DNA of 64,000 nt from Icerya purchasi (lineage: Eukaryota; Arthropoda; Insecta; Hemiptera; Monophlebidae). Position numbers and translations under genes: made by a program. Below, piece after piece: positions 48,848 through 61,227 of this stretch. The DNA lies in NCBI GenBank assembly GCA_039619475.1, contig CM077115.1, forward strand, positions 535,960,315 to 536,024,314, given 5' to 3'. The stretch's first letter is position 1; every line of letters starts with the position of its first letter. The notes beneath the pieces are model-generated. The model was not told the origin of the DNA. It was given only the letters and a program-made list of their open reading frames with translations, and did not search any database.

Positions 48848-50380
48848 TATTAATACAACAAGCAAGAATAAGGTTGTGAACTATTCGCTTTTCTCATGAA
48901 AAGTGTTCAATCGAAGCTCAATGTACATATCTTTGTCTTTCTGTTTTGAGTTTTGAAAATATTCCAAAACTTTTTCTGACCTGTGAATAAAATGAAGAAC
49001 TTGATATTTTTCGTTACCACTGTTCCATTCGCACACTCTGATACGACGAAAAAGTATGTATAATTACTGTTGTGAGTATTAAATGTAAACAAAAACCGTG
49101 CGATACTAGGCGAATGGACGATAAAAATATCATTTTAAAATAACTTTAGGACGGTAGCTGATCTGACAATGTGTATATGGTGATAGTTAATGTAATGCAA
49201 AATTTTTTGCAATATATATACAGAAAATGTTGTTTCCATGAATGTTATGCAAAGATACAATATCAAACATATACGGAGGAACAGTAATATTTCCTTCCGG
49301 CGAGAAAACAAAAATTATTGCCAGTCTCGAGAGGTTTAACTAAATTCTATACGCCAACACAGATGGTAAACTGTGATTTAGAAGTTAGGCGTCCAATCAA
49401 TTTAGCTAGTTTATGGATTGCAGAGCTCAACAGAATGTGCAAAGAACGATACTAACAAGTCTCTGAACTGAAAATAGTATGTAGCCTAATTTTTTTTATC
49501 TGCACATATACTTTTGAAAGGCAGGGGTTATACAAAGGTTGACAATTTATAAATGCCTCCCAGATGAGAGAATATAGAAGAATATTGCGAAATATTCTTT
49601 GGCATAAACGTTTCCGTTCTTAAACAGCTATGGAGTAAAGATTTTTTTTTTTTTTTTTGAAAGCGCATGTTAATCAATAGTGTGAGGAGAGCATTAATTA
49701 AAAAGAAATTTGTTAATAAGTGAACGAAATAAAACAACTAAGAAAGAGAATAATGGATAAAAACGCGACTGGATAAAAGAGACACAATAAGAGATAGGGA
49801 ACCCAAGAGTTACCATCTGAGAATAAAAAATCGAACGTTTTTTTTTTTTCTGCCCTGCACCGGTATGTATTCATACCACAAACAGCGGTGTTTGCAATAT
49901 ACTATAAAGACCAATTTTAGACAACTAGAGTGCAACCCAATCTATCCACTGAGAGACTTGGATATGCAATGATTTATTTCTCTTTTACTTATTACATCTA
50001 ATAAAAAGAAAGTTAGATAATTGGAACTGCATCGCAGCACCATTTTCTTTTTAGTCACCTGGTTGGATTTCCCGGCAGAGTGTTTCTATACATTTTTCTA
50101 ATGTTTGGGTTACAGTGTTGTGATAATCAGTTGAAAAATGTTGCATACTGTTCTTTATAGGTTTCTTCGACGAATAGCATCCTTAGATCATTGGGCAAGG
50201 TCTCGTTAGATACACACAATTTGGGGCTGCTGTTAACGTTCGCAAAATCTTAGACAATCGTGTCGTTGTATCCGCTGCGAAGTTTGATCTGCTAGCATTA
50301 CCATACAGCTCATTTCCGTATTTCCAAATCGGTGTGATATAGGTTAAATATATATATTTGTCTTTTTAACTTCAGACTTA
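48848..50380. other. intergenic, no recognised gene
   Basis: AT-rich with homopolymer runs at about 49640 and 49845. Open frames are short and unassigned. Confidence 0.5.
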
Positions 50381-50383
50381 GTA

Positions 50384-50530
50384 ATGAGTAACGACTTAGT
50401 AGTGGATATTACGTCCTGGCACGAACTTCGTTCGCACATGTGCTACATGATATCGCCATGTGAGCCGCCTATTGATACGGATTCGGTATTTACCTGGAGC
50501 GATGATGTCGAGCTAGAACATATTCTCTGA
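50384..50530 (+). CDS. small open frame of unknown nature
   Basis: A 48-residue frame beginning MSNDLVVDITSWHELRSH and ending DDVELEHIL, rich in acidic residues and less AT-rich than its surroundings. I do not recognise it. It could be an exon, the 5' end of a transposon frame, or chance. Confidence 0.2.
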   Translation: MSNDLVVDITSWHELRSHMCYMISPCEPPIDTDSVFTWSDDVELEHIL

Positions 50531-51429
50531 TTAAAATCATTAATTTTCGATCTCTCGACATCAGTTCTATTATTCATCGTCGTCAGAGAATACGGCCGGT
50601 ATATTTACACGGCCGAATATGTAATTTCCGTTTCTTGTCGAATTTCTTGGCACAGGTAATGTTCAGGAGTTGTGTAAGTGTCCTGGTGAGTGCGGTCTAC
50701 GACAGCAGGATAACGTTACTGGCAGCAGCGTGAGCCGTGTGAGCCGATGAGCGCTGTAGCAGCTATATGTTATTAATTGATAAGGATTTCGGTAATGTAC
50801 CATTAGGTTAATTGTATTATATCGAGCCGATCTGGTCAGACAAATGTGAATAGTAGTTACCGTTTAATTATGTGCGTAGCGAGTCATTGTCAAAAGCAGC
50901 AAGAAATTGTCTAGTCGTGTTATCGTTTTTATCAAGCTGTGCCTTTGGCTATCCCGCAAAGTATTATAAACTATTTAGTCGAAGTTTTATAGTTTCTAAT
51001 CAATATCGAATGTTTTCCGTTACGTGCGTTGTTTTGTTTGTTAATTTTTCTGAAATATACCTAATTTGCTTATCTAAATTTTATTGGACACGTGTTGCGC
51101 GAGGTGACCGCCTTCGATCGTTGGGATTCGTTTTTCTTATATGTATTTTTTTATCGGCAAGGTTCTTCTCCCGCTGGATATTTTTTATTTTATTTTTTTT
51201 GAAAAGCCTGATAACTCTGCGCGGCGGTACTGATTCGGTCGTGGTAAGCCGTAATTTACCACTGGCGTAAGTTTGCATTTGGATTTTTTTTTTTATCAGT
51301 GTAAAGAAGTAATTCATATCAAGTAGTCCATCAAAAGGAATATTTGTAACATTGGCTTCCCGTAACAGGGACCAGAGGAAAAATTCATCAGTTGTAACGC
51401 TATACAACATGATTCCTAAGTACTTCACC

Positions 51430-51680
51430 ATTTCCGACTGTTGTATTAACATATTGTTAATTTTTACTCTGGGACACATTACCAGTTTATTTGTAAACAT
51501 AACCAGTTTGCATTTTCGCTAGTTAAACCGGATACGCCAATTCTTGGCCCATTCTTGAATTCTGTTTACTTGTTGCTGTATCGCTATAGTCGTGAACGTT
51601 GGATTGACATCGAAGGATAAGATGGCCATATGATCAGCGAATGTAGCTAATATTATTTAGTTTGATGTAGCTCTATATCA
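51430..51680 (-). pseudogene. jockey-like RT fragment
   Basis: Minus-strand LATFADHMAILSFDVNP (FADD altered to FADH), IQEWAKNWRIRFN, a stop, then LVMFTNKLVMCPRVKINN and VKYLGIML. The catalytic pair is damaged. It lies downstream of the endonuclease piece across the hAT insertion. Confidence 0.75.
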
Positions 51681-51694
51681 GTTATATAAATAGT

Positions 51695-52500
51695 ATACAT
51701 AAGGTGACCATTTATTTTTTGATTCAAAACGGAACACCGTTTTTGTTTTTACGTCAATTAGTAAGTTCTCAATGGAAAAAACACATTTTTATAATAAGTT
51801 TTATTATATTTATCAAAACAGTATTTATTACAAATTTTAAAAAGTTATGAAACATAAATGTTCAGTTATTTTTCTATTTGTCACAGGAATAAACTTGTTT
51901 CAATACAGCTGGTGTGATGATTTTAAGTAAGAATAAAATTCTTGGCACGTTTTTTTAATATTTACCGTAGTTATCAACATCATCATAAGGACCGGAACCT
52001 GTAACTGGGTTTTTTCAGATGTCCACAATTTGCTCATTAAAGAAAATACTCTTTCTACTGATGCATTTGAGCCGCCAGGCAGACATAAAATATGTTCAAT
52101 TAAAATACAAAATTTTTCGTGTTTAAGATTGTTGCTGTGGAAGTGTTTGGATACTTTCCCACCCAATGCGAGTTTTCGTCGAAACGTTTAGATTGTTCCA
52201 CTCGGTTACTTTTTCCGTCGTGATGTAGTTGGAAATTAAGGAAAATTCGTCAAAAACTTCTGTATCTTTATTATAATCAATAAGGAGATCCCTTTTCAAT
52301 CAATACATCCAATGCTTTTTGAATGTCTTCCCGTGCAGGTACTTTTTTCAGATCTGCCCAATAAAATACCCCATTCTTTAGTAAAAAACCAAGTCCACTG
52401 TTCCAAATATTCAAGACTTGTTTTATAAAATTCTGTAACCGTACTTTTCACAAATGGTTGGTGACAGCCTTCTTGTAACCCTCCCTGTTACGAGCGCACT
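51695..52500 (-). mobile_element. hAT fragment nested in the jockey-like element
   Basis: Minus strand translates to ADLKKVPAREDIQKALDVLI (52350), then LISNYITTEKVTEWNNL in another frame, and the frame 52166-51900 with ILCLPGGSNASVERVFSLMS, KLWTSEKTQLQVPVL: the hAT dimerisation domain. The low-coordinate end TAAGGTGACCAT (about 51700) looks like a hAT terminus. The 5' end was not found. Confidence 0.75.
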
Positions 52501-52586
52501 TTAAACGCTTAACGAATGTCACCACTCACGAGAGCCGAACGTTGTAAGACTTCCCGGCTACCATTGCGGAAAATAAACAGTCCTTT

Positions 52587-53050
52587 TCAGGGCTCCCGGC
52601 TAAAACAGAACAAACCCTCTAAGGACTCTCGGATGAAACAAAAACAAAATCGTGCTCTCAAAGAATCACCACAGATAAATATGTTACCTAGGTTTTTAAA
52701 AATCAGGGTATATTCACTCTCTGGTATATACCCAGGATGACAATAAACCGTAGCGGTGGTTAGGTATTTTTTGTAGATTTTGATCTTTACTGCAACTAAT
52801 TGGTATGCATATGTACAGTAAAAAAAGTGAAGGTGGTATGTAAGAGAATTTTTGACCAATACCATACAGCGGCCATGAGCCGTTCCGTATCTTGGTGCTA
52901 TGCCCAGTAGCTTGTGCAGCCGGCTATCCTAAAGCTTTTTCCATAGCATAAGTGAGTTTCTATGATTAATGCAACATCAATGGCATTCTGATTGAGGAAG
53001 ATTTCTAATTCGTTCTTTCTTTGTGTTATACCATTTGCATTCCATGTTAA
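52587..53050 (-). pseudogene. jockey-like ORF2 endonuclease fragment
   Basis: Starts WNANGITQRKNELEIFLNQN (about 53045), then VALIIETHLCYGKSFRIAG, AVKIKIYKKYLTTATVYCHP and FICGDSLRARF, the APE-type endonuclease blocks (WNxNG, ETHL, YxPP, GDxNAxH). There is a stop and a frame change around 52900. Confidence 0.8.
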
Positions 53051-53379
53051 TATCACTAGAGAGAGTGCTGCGTGACAATGCTTCGATTTGATTGCATTTA
53101 TTGTGTAATGTGATTTATAACTTTGGTTAATAGGGGGATATAAAGGGATTTATCATTAATTTGAATTCTGATAAGAAGAATGTAAGTATACCTGAGATGT
53201 TATTATGTGGAGATTACTGGCCGGTTCGTCTAAGAAATTTGTTAACTTAATTGATGTTTTGGAGTTTTACTCTGCTGGAATACAAGTTGCGACAGGTTCC
53301 ATTTAGAGAAGGGAATTCTTCTGCAACCTAAGCGTGTGGAGCGATTCTCGTTTTAAGACGGATCTATCTTGCGTTGTTG

Positions 53380-54610
53380 CTTTATTTTAATACATAGGGC
53401 ATCCTCTGTAGCTAGCAGGATGATCGCCCTCGCACAAAGTACATTTGGGCAGTTCCCTTGGATTTTTTTCACATTTATAGTCTCTTGTCTTCCAGCGCAC
53501 TTTACACGGCGGGAGAGTAAGTTGCAATAATTAGCAGTGTGCCCAAAAAGTTGGCAATGCTTGCATTACATAACACCTAAACTTTTCCTGGGTTTTTCAA
53601 AGACTATTGTTGTATTCGGTAAATTTGTTATTTTGAATATGTCTTCGTTTTTTGTGAATGATTTAATGTCCGCGAAAAAAAATTTGGAAAGGGGTAATTT
53701 TGTCTTATGTTTCAATATGTTTACTATTCGTATAATTTCGAACCCGTTTTCCTCTATCGCATGTTTTATATCTGTTACGTCGGTTGACCAGTGGAGATAT
53801 TTCTTAAAACAACTCTAAATGGTTTGTCTTCCGATAGTGAATATGTGTAACAGAAGTATCCGTTATCCTTTAATGCTTTTATGATATTTCTATAACTAGT
53901 TGGATTTTCAACAGTGATTTCTGCCAATGTAGATTTCAAGGAAAAATTGGCATCGGGAATACTTGAAAGAAAAGTTCTGAAAATATTGAAGTTTAAAATG
54001 TTTTTAACCATTATCGGTGGAGGTTTAGTTTCTGATTTTTAGAAAATCACGATTAACGAGTATTTTTATTCATATTTACGGAGGACTTATCCTTGTTCTT
54101 AGTATATGGTTATTGGCCAATTGCATTAATTCTTCTGTTTCCTCTTCTTCGGTATTTTTGACACTTAAAAATTGGTAAATATTACATCTTCGCTGACGCA
54201 GTGCATCATCGTAGGTGAATAATATGGTTTTTTCTTTTGTTTGGCACTATTTTCCATTGGTTATCATTTCTTGACAGGGATATTTGTAACGAATATGGAA
54301 GAGACATTTACGTCATTTATTGTATTATCCCATGTTCATATGTTACGCAGGAAGACGTATTATCTTTATTTTCGAACTTAGCGGATAAGAAATTAGTTTG
54401 CGGATCATTTATGTTGTTATTGTTAGTAGTAACTAAATGGACATTATTACCTGTTATTATTCAGCATGAAAGACGATTGCGATGAAGAGCAGCAGCTGAC
54501 TGCGCTGTTGATAAGGAAGGAACATACGTGTTATTTTTACTGATAACGGATGGTAAGTCCTTGCATGATTGCAGTTTTGATGTTGGCGGGGAGGGGGTCG
54601 ATGGTTTCAT
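53380..54610 (-). pseudogene. jockey-like ORF1 (gag-like) pseudogene
   Basis: Begins MKPSTPSPPTSKLQSCKDLP at 54610. The conserved centre (54011-53775) reads NGYFCYTYSLSEDKPFRVVL / RNISTGQPT, like the TYxxKExKPYRVVIRGL block of jockey ORF1. Further on come FFADIKSFTKNEDIF and a CCHC knuckle region (CKHCQLFGHTANYC, then CNLPSRCVKCAG). Several stops and shifts. Confidence 0.75.
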
Positions 54611-55139
54611 ATCTGCGACCTGGTCTCGCATTCACGAGGGTGGGTGGTGCAACATTGGTGAAGCCGTCGTCCACACGTGAAGCGCGGGGGGGGGCACAGT
54701 GAATACACGCACAACTATACGAAAGGTAGATAACCCGAAATCACAAAGTAAATCGAGATCAAATACAAAATAGAAAAAATTATCTGAACGCACGAACAAA
54801 GGTCTATCCTTTAAACCAGTTCTTCTAAAACACATTATGTTAATAAAAATGGTTAAATTTTGATTCTCAGTTTCGTTAAACTGTATCACTGAGTTCTGTA
54901 TACCCGAGAGAATTAGGCTTTTACATTAGTTTCTTTTTAAAATTTATTATCCAAATAACGACCAGAAATTTAAAAATTTAATCACAAATAACAGAAAGCG
55001 ACAAAATTCATACAAAAAACGTTGTTTCGACTAAACAAAATTTGTGCGCTGACCACAGGTTAATCGTAATAGTACGGGGATGTGACAAATCAACGATATA
55101 ACGAGCAGCTACCTACACAATTAACATTGTCTTAAAAAC
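54611..55139. other. GC-rich leader-like stretch then unassigned sequence
   Basis: 54560-54700 is unusually G-rich for the window (GGCGGGGAGGGGG, GCGCGGGGGGGGG) and abuts the jockey ORF1 start. The remainder has no recognised feature. Confidence 0.4.
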
Positions 55140-55345
55140 TTACACCGCTCGCTCTATTATCTTGGCCAGGTTTTGACGGGCTATATAAGAATATTCCCTT
55201 TGTTCGCTGATATTCGGTACACCACGCGGACAGCATTCAACGCTGACACAACCGTTGCCGCTTACTCGAAGCGCACTATGAAAGTCTCTCAGCTCCAGAA
55301 TACTTCTGAACATTCGACCGTACACGGGAGAATTACGGTTTTGGC
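55140..55345 (-). other. candidate exon of unknown gene
   Basis: A ~200-bp island of roughly 50% GC with an open minus-strand frame (CCLLGQNRNSPVYGRMF ... GNGCVSVECCPRGVPN ... ARQNLAKIIERA). It is followed by GTGTAAGT, a good donor, and preceded by a weak TTTTAAG acceptor. The plus strand is also open, so strand and coding status are unsure. I do not recognise the product. Confidence 0.3.
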
Positions 55346-57555
55346 CGAGTAAGCAGCATCCTTAAAATATTATAGCCAGCGATGAAACACTGTTGAACGA
55401 CGTTTGAGAAATCGCGAATATAATGATTTTTATCGACTAATATATTTTAGCTCAAACGTCGCCAACAGGATAGCGCCGAATAATTCGAATCCGTATTAAT
55501 TATTAGAACAACCTTTTTTCGATTACTAATACGAGAAGACAGCATTTGACACACTTTATACAATATAAAGCAGTGTGCTTGTTTGCTTAAGGGATAATAT
55601 CACCTTGTGCTTTTTTTTTACGTTTTTTTTTTTTATTGGCTTAAACACTCCCTAAACTATCCAAGAATGATGTAAAAGGTTTATTATGAGGGGGGGGGGA
55701 CTTGTAAGTGGGTCAAAAAGTCGTTTTTCCGAACATAGTCGTGAAGCAAAATTAGCGGTTTTTCAAGTGTGCGCGGAAGCATGCGTTTGAGGTCTTTATT
55801 CTTCTTTATATGAATTATACCGACACTTCTAAACTTCCAGCTTTCAATTTTGAATAATAGATGCTTTTTCTATCCCAATTTTGAGACTGAGAAATCATCT
55901 CACAGAACTGCACTTGTAGCGGGATAATAAGTAAGTGGCTGCAATCAGTTCCGAATATAGTCTCGCGTTGCGTAAAGCAATTGCCTAGTACACTACCTAT
56001 ATCCGTCCAGCTGAAATGTACGAATAGGTAGTCGCCAACGCTCAGTAATTAAGTATGGTACTCTATAATAATGAAGATACGCTGAAGATTTAAAATGTAT
56101 TTTTTACAACTCCCGTACAGAGTTTCCTACTTACGTGTAAAATAACACTCCATATTACGGCATACCACAATAATCGTAGTAATAGAATAAATTAATAATC
56201 TTTCTCGATAAAAACTTTCGATGTAAAAGTAAAGCTTTATTTATTAATGCAATGCATTCCGGTGAACGTTACCTATAAATACAAATAATATCGCGTTTTG
56301 AAGTAAAACCATTTTTTGTTCATTTTTAGAAATTTTGTAACCGGTTCTTGTTGCTAGCACATAAGTAAAGTAATGACAAACTTTTTTGCAATAGGGCACA
56401 TCGTTTTTTTCTAAAGACGACGAAAATAAATTATCCACCTTTCAAATAAATCTGTAATCCTAAGTCCGCAATTTATTAAGTTGCTAATATATTTTAATTA
56501 TTTTTAAATACAAAGTTCGAAACAGTTCTTTTTACTATTATAATTATTGCTATTATTATTACAAAAGTTTAATGATTTCCTAAGTAATATAAAGCTATGT
56601 AGTCGCCAATCAGCAAGACTGTGTTCATAAATGAATTTTACTGCGGCCATAATCTTAGAATTTATTGAAAGAATACGTAATATCTTTATCTAAGCAAACT
56701 TGCTATTTAATCCATAATGGAGATACGATTGTTTTTTTTTTTTTTGAAAAAACGACTCGACATTTTTATTTACACTACTAGAAATGAACATTTTCCTGAG
56801 AAGGTTTATCTCGACGAAGCAGTATTAAATTATTTAATGTACTCTTGGTTACATCTTTTCTGCTTAATCCTTAGTTAATTGAATTCAGTATTAAACATGT
56901 AAAACTTCCAGGATGGTTGGAATTAGAAATATTGACGGGAGACCTCATGTTTAGAATATTTTTACTTAACCTGTCGTTAAGCTTTACACTAATTAATGAT
57001 TATACATATATATATATATATATTTATATTACTAGTACAATATTAATTCTCTAAACAATTTAATTTTATTATTTTTAATGCCCCCCGTAAAAAAAAAAAA
57101 ATTATCCCATAAATTGCTATAGTTAAATTTAAAAATTCATAAATTTTGTATTGTTTTACCGAATTCAAAAAATTTATGCCCTGAATTTAAAAATTTGTTA
57201 GCGTACAACATATACAGTAAATTCGAAAATCACAACCTTTTTTCCTTGGGCCGATCATAGTACACGAACTTTTACCACCATCAGGATTTGAAAACATTAT
57301 GCTTTTAGCAATACGTATAAAAAAAGCTTCTCAAATTTAGCGCGTAATTTTATGATTTAAAATGTTATTTTTTGATTAAATAAGCGTGTATCTTATCGAA
57401 TTCTGCGTATAAAAATAAATCGCTTTCTTTTAATATTTTTCTTTAAATATATATTTTTATAAAACAAGTAATTTTTCTTATTTCTGAAACATTGAACGAG
57501 ATAATTAAAATTTAAAGTATAATTTATCCAAAAAGTTTTATTATATATATATGTA
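55346..57555. other. intergenic, no recognised gene
   Basis: Contains a G run at 55691, a short inverted pair ACGACGTTTGAG / CTCAAACGTCG (about 55397 and 55454) and a (TA)n tract at about 57003. Open frames (for example 56244-56438) are unassigned. Confidence 0.5.
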
Positions 57556-57557
57556 TA

Positions 57558-58691
57558 GGGTGATTGTAATTAAAGTTCAAGTTTCAAAACGCTATAAAAA
57601 GAGAATTACTGATCAGAATGACGTTAAATTTGAACGGAATATTATTGAAGAAGGGGGAAAGTGGATAACATAAGAAAAAAAAATAGTTCTTTTTTTTTTG
57701 TCCCGGCATCTAATTTTAGCAATAGATTGCGCTATTAGTACCGCTTCATTCTGCAAAGGTCACTGTATGGTGCGAGTTAAGGCATCATTTATCATAGGGC
57801 CAAATTTTTTCAAGGAGACGAATGCTTTCGGTCCTATTACCTGTACCGTCACTGGTAAACGCTACGAGTGTCTTTTGCGCAACCACGTTATTCCAGCTCT
57901 TCAATAGCGTGGATGTGTGCATGGTATCATTTTTATGGAAGGTGGCATTCCTCCGCACATTCCAAATCCAGTGAAGCAGCTGCTGAAGAGGCATTTCGGA
58001 AGTGCTAGAATTATCAGCCGTCATTTCTCTACAGCCTGGTTGTCCCGATCACCTGATCTTAATCGGTATGACTTCTGGCTGTGGGGCTGTCTGAAAGATG
58101 TTGTGTTCAGTGCTCCGATTGCAAACTTAGCTAAACTAAAGTCACGCGTTACGCAACACATTCTGAACGTAATATTGGAGACACTTCGATCAGCTGTGGA
58201 ACATGCTGTTTTTAGATTTCAATTAGTTGCAGAAAACGGTGGACAGCATATTGAACATGTTCTGCGCCAGTCTCACGAAATTTAAAAACCGATTTGATTG
58301 ATGCTTTTTATGCGGTTTTTGGCCTCAAGGCAATAAAAAACCGATTTTTCCCATCCGATGTGATATGACCTTGCCGTGGTGGATGGGCTTATATAAATAA
58401 AAATATCACAGCTGTCCATGCACACTAAACAGTACGGTTGGTTTAACGTTTAACTTGCACCTTATCCGTTGTTTTACAAATCATTTGTCATTTGTAGTCG
58501 ACCCCTTTTAAATTATGATGCTTACAGCGCTATCTGTTGAAAAGTAAATGCCGGGCCAAAAAGAAAAAAATTGGAACTATTTTTTTCTTATGCCATCTAC
58601 TATGATATTTCGTTCAAAGTTGACGTCATTCTGATCAGTGGTCCTTTTTTTATAGTGATTTGAAACTCGAACTTTAATTCTAATCACCCTG
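57558..58691 (+). mobile_element. internally deleted Tc1/mariner-superfamily element
   Basis: About 1.13 kb with long inverted ends: GGGTGATTGTAATTAAAG at 57558 and, inverted, CAGGGTGATTAGAATTAAAG at 58691. Similarity continues for roughly 150 bp inward (CTGATCAGAATGACGT). A TA follows at 58692. The transposase N-terminal half is missing. Confidence 0.88.
57740..58285 (+). pseudogene. Tc1/mariner-superfamily transposase C-terminal half
   Basis: One frame with a single TAG (57905-57907): GPNFFKETNAFGPITCTVTG, RYECLLRNHVIPALQ, stop, then FMEGGIPPHI, VKQLLKRHFGSARIISRHF, SRSPDLNRYDFWLWG and LKDVVFSAPIANLAKL. The second catalytic Asp of the usual QDGAPPH motif is Gly here (EGGIPPH), so the protein would be inactive even without the stop. 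The DNA-binding domain and first Asp are deleted. Confidence 0.83.
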
Positions 58692-60267
58692 TATATATAT
58701 ATGTATATATATATATTTGGAAAAGTACGCGCAGTTACGTTATTCAGGTATCAATGAAACATTCTTAAATTTTAATATGGATATTACTTATTAATTTTGT
58801 TACAGACAAAAATATTTGACGTAATTACTCCATTCCTCAACACTGTTTTCAATAGTTCATTACTCGAATAAATAATTTTAGCATTGTCGCAAGAATTTTT
58901 CATTCATCTGAAATTAGGTAAATACCTCTTGCTATATATTGTTATGAACCAAATAGTTTGGTTTTTAATGTAAATATTATATAAAAAAATAGAAATAATA
59001 GTAAGAACAATAATAATAATTGATTGATTCAAAGAGGGGAAAAATTAAGAAAAGGATAGTTTACGTTTATATATAAATAATTTAGGTTAGATTAACGATC
59101 CGAGACCAAAGATATGGAATTCTGTAGTAACATAATCGGGTTGTATTAGGAAAAAATTCGGTGTGATCTCTTAAAATTACTAAGATATAAGCCATTATAT
59201 GTATGTCTGTGTTAGTAATAAAAGCGAGTGTGAATTATATCACGGTGTATGTCGGCGCTTGCGAATAAATTTAGTGATGGTGTTTTCTGATGTAGTATAA
59301 ACTTAAGATAAATTAAAGATTAGTAGGATGGATCAAAGTGGTGACAGATGTAGACGCCAGAAGAAGAAGAAGTGGTAAAGGGTATTGAACACCTTGGCAA
59401 TCGAGCGCTTGATGGCTTAGGTAATTGCTCTGCTACGTAAATTATTACGTATAAATTCATGTGTTTTTCGAAGACGGGTACTTGTTTTGTTTTCCTAGTC
59501 GTCCGATCAACGCCATGATCGATCAGTTATCGTTTGTCGTTTTTTCTCGCCCGCAAGCGGTACGTCTAAAAATTGCTATCACCAGTCGTGTTGAAAAATT
59601 TCCGTTAGTTTTTTTTTTATTATAATTTTTTGCAGTAGTCGATTGCTAAACTCTTGTTAATGCATCAAAGTATATCGTTTCTGTTTAAACTAATTTCGTT
59701 TCGTTTTTCCGGGTTCCTAGCCCAATCTTCGTGATTTGCGTCCGTCTGGTAGGCATTTTGAGCGAGGGACACCGTGGACTGCGCTGCAATCGGAGGGAAA
59801 GGACTTCACTTTCCTCCTTTTTTTCGTATTTTTTTCTTTTAATTTTGAAGAATTTTCCTTCAATGGTGCCCGGATTGATTTAGACATAAACTAGTAAAGA
59901 TCAAAACAGCATAAAAATAATAAAAGAAGTGAATTGTTGCGGAAAAATAGCAGATGCGTAACAATATTTGAAAAAAGAAAAAATCGTGCCCGAAATAGCA
60001 CAGAAATGACACTATTAAACGGACTGAATAAAACGGATCAAGTAATCAGGCATAATGAACAACTATTACATATATATCAAAATAAACATTTTTTAGATGT
60101 GATCAATCCGTATTTTTTTAAACAACCAAAAACAACTATAGTTATGTAATAGTAGTTTAATCGAATAAAAAATTACAGGTTAATAAAATTTTAATATATC
60201 CTACATGACCCAATTTTAGATTTCTTAATTTAATATAAAACAAACAGTCAATAGTACACAGGTACAT
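58692..60267. other. intergenic, 3' of IFT52
   Basis: (TA)n at about 58690-58720. A moderately GC-rich stretch at 59460-59800 has no assignable frame. The short frame 59934-60149 is not recognised. Confidence 0.45.
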
Positions 60268-60552
60268 TTAAAATACAGTTTTTTTAAAGTTAATTATAGA
60301 TATCATCGTATTATGAAGTATGCTAGCAGTGTGCGAAACATTTTCGTTAGTAATATTGAGTATCATATTTGCTTCTCGGATATAATAATCCAGATCACTT
60401 TCGGATTCGGTGCGATTTTCACTGGTCGATATAATAGAAATACACTTATTACTTAGCTGAGCCAGCCGCATTTGTTTCGAACCGAACGTTTCTTCTAAAT
60501 CAATTAATTCTAACGCTGGTACTTGCAAATCTCGAAAATAGGCCGGAAATAC
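60268..60552 (-). CDS. IFT52: IFT52 last coding exon
   Basis: IFT52 is a core IFT-B subunit of intraflagellar transport, needed for cilia; in insects it acts in sensory neurons and, in some, sperm. After the acceptor GCGCAAAAG (60553) the exon reads VFPAYFRDLQVPALELIDLE, then ETFGSKQMRLAQLSNKC, SDLDYYIREANMILNI, and ends NFKKTVF plus stop. This matches the C-terminal domain of the family (FPPxFREL...LELFDLDExFxSExxRLAQxxNKC...DLxxYxxKxxxILGV). An insertion after NKC (ISIISTSENRTES) and a slightly shorter tail are odd. Upstream exons are not in the window. Confidence 0.88.
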   Translation of the reverse strand, partial: VFPAYFRDLQVPALELIDLEETFGSKQMRLAQLSNKCISIISTSENRTESESDLDYYIREANMILNITNENVSHTASILHNTMISIINFKKTVF

Positions 60553-61227
60553 CTTTTGCGCATGAATAATAAATAAGCAACAACGATTAATAAACAACCT
60601 GAAATTTAATACTATACACTCCTTCATCTATGAATTGCAAAAAAGTTATAATACGTATTCCATCATATATTTACTATGGTTTCAGACGACCTTGTCTTAA
60701 AGTAATCTTAATTTATAGTTACATATTCTATGTTGAATTATATGCAGCATGCATACAATCATATCACAATAACGCAGTAGCAAACAATTTTTCTTACTTT
60801 ATCATTTGTCTATACTATCAAGTAAAAAGCGCTACTGATTTTCTTGGAGTTCTTAATCGCATATAAACATGCGTAAGTAAGCAAAGAATTCTTTTATTGT
60901 AAATATAATAATGTTAAAGACAAACTTTCACTCCCTCTCTCTCTCTCTTTCTATTAATGATTATGTTATCCTTACGCTGAGAGTAGTAAAAAATTCTGCT
61001 ACGTTTTTACGTTACGAAAGTTGTTACGAAAGTGCGCAATAAAGTTGTAATAGAAATTGATACACAAACCGTAAATTATTTTAACTACCACGAAAAACAA
61101 TATTTTATTTCATGATGAACAACATAGTCAACTGAAATCGCCTCCTTCGTATGAATTATAGAAAAGTACCATCCGGAAGTGTCCCATGACAAAGTTCGAA
61201 TGATCGACTTTTATATATTAATGACTA

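Larger units (their letters stand above)
51290..54610 (-). mobile_element. jockey-like non-LTR retrotransposon, decayed and interrupted by hAT
   Basis: In minus-strand order: ORF1 (54610 to about 53380), ORF2 endonuclease (about 53050-52590), a hAT fragment (about 52500-51695), then an RT piece (about 51680-51430). A T run at 51281-51292 could be the poly(A) end. Frame breaks in all parts. GC-rich sequence at 54560-54700 could be its 5' leader. Confidence 0.78.
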
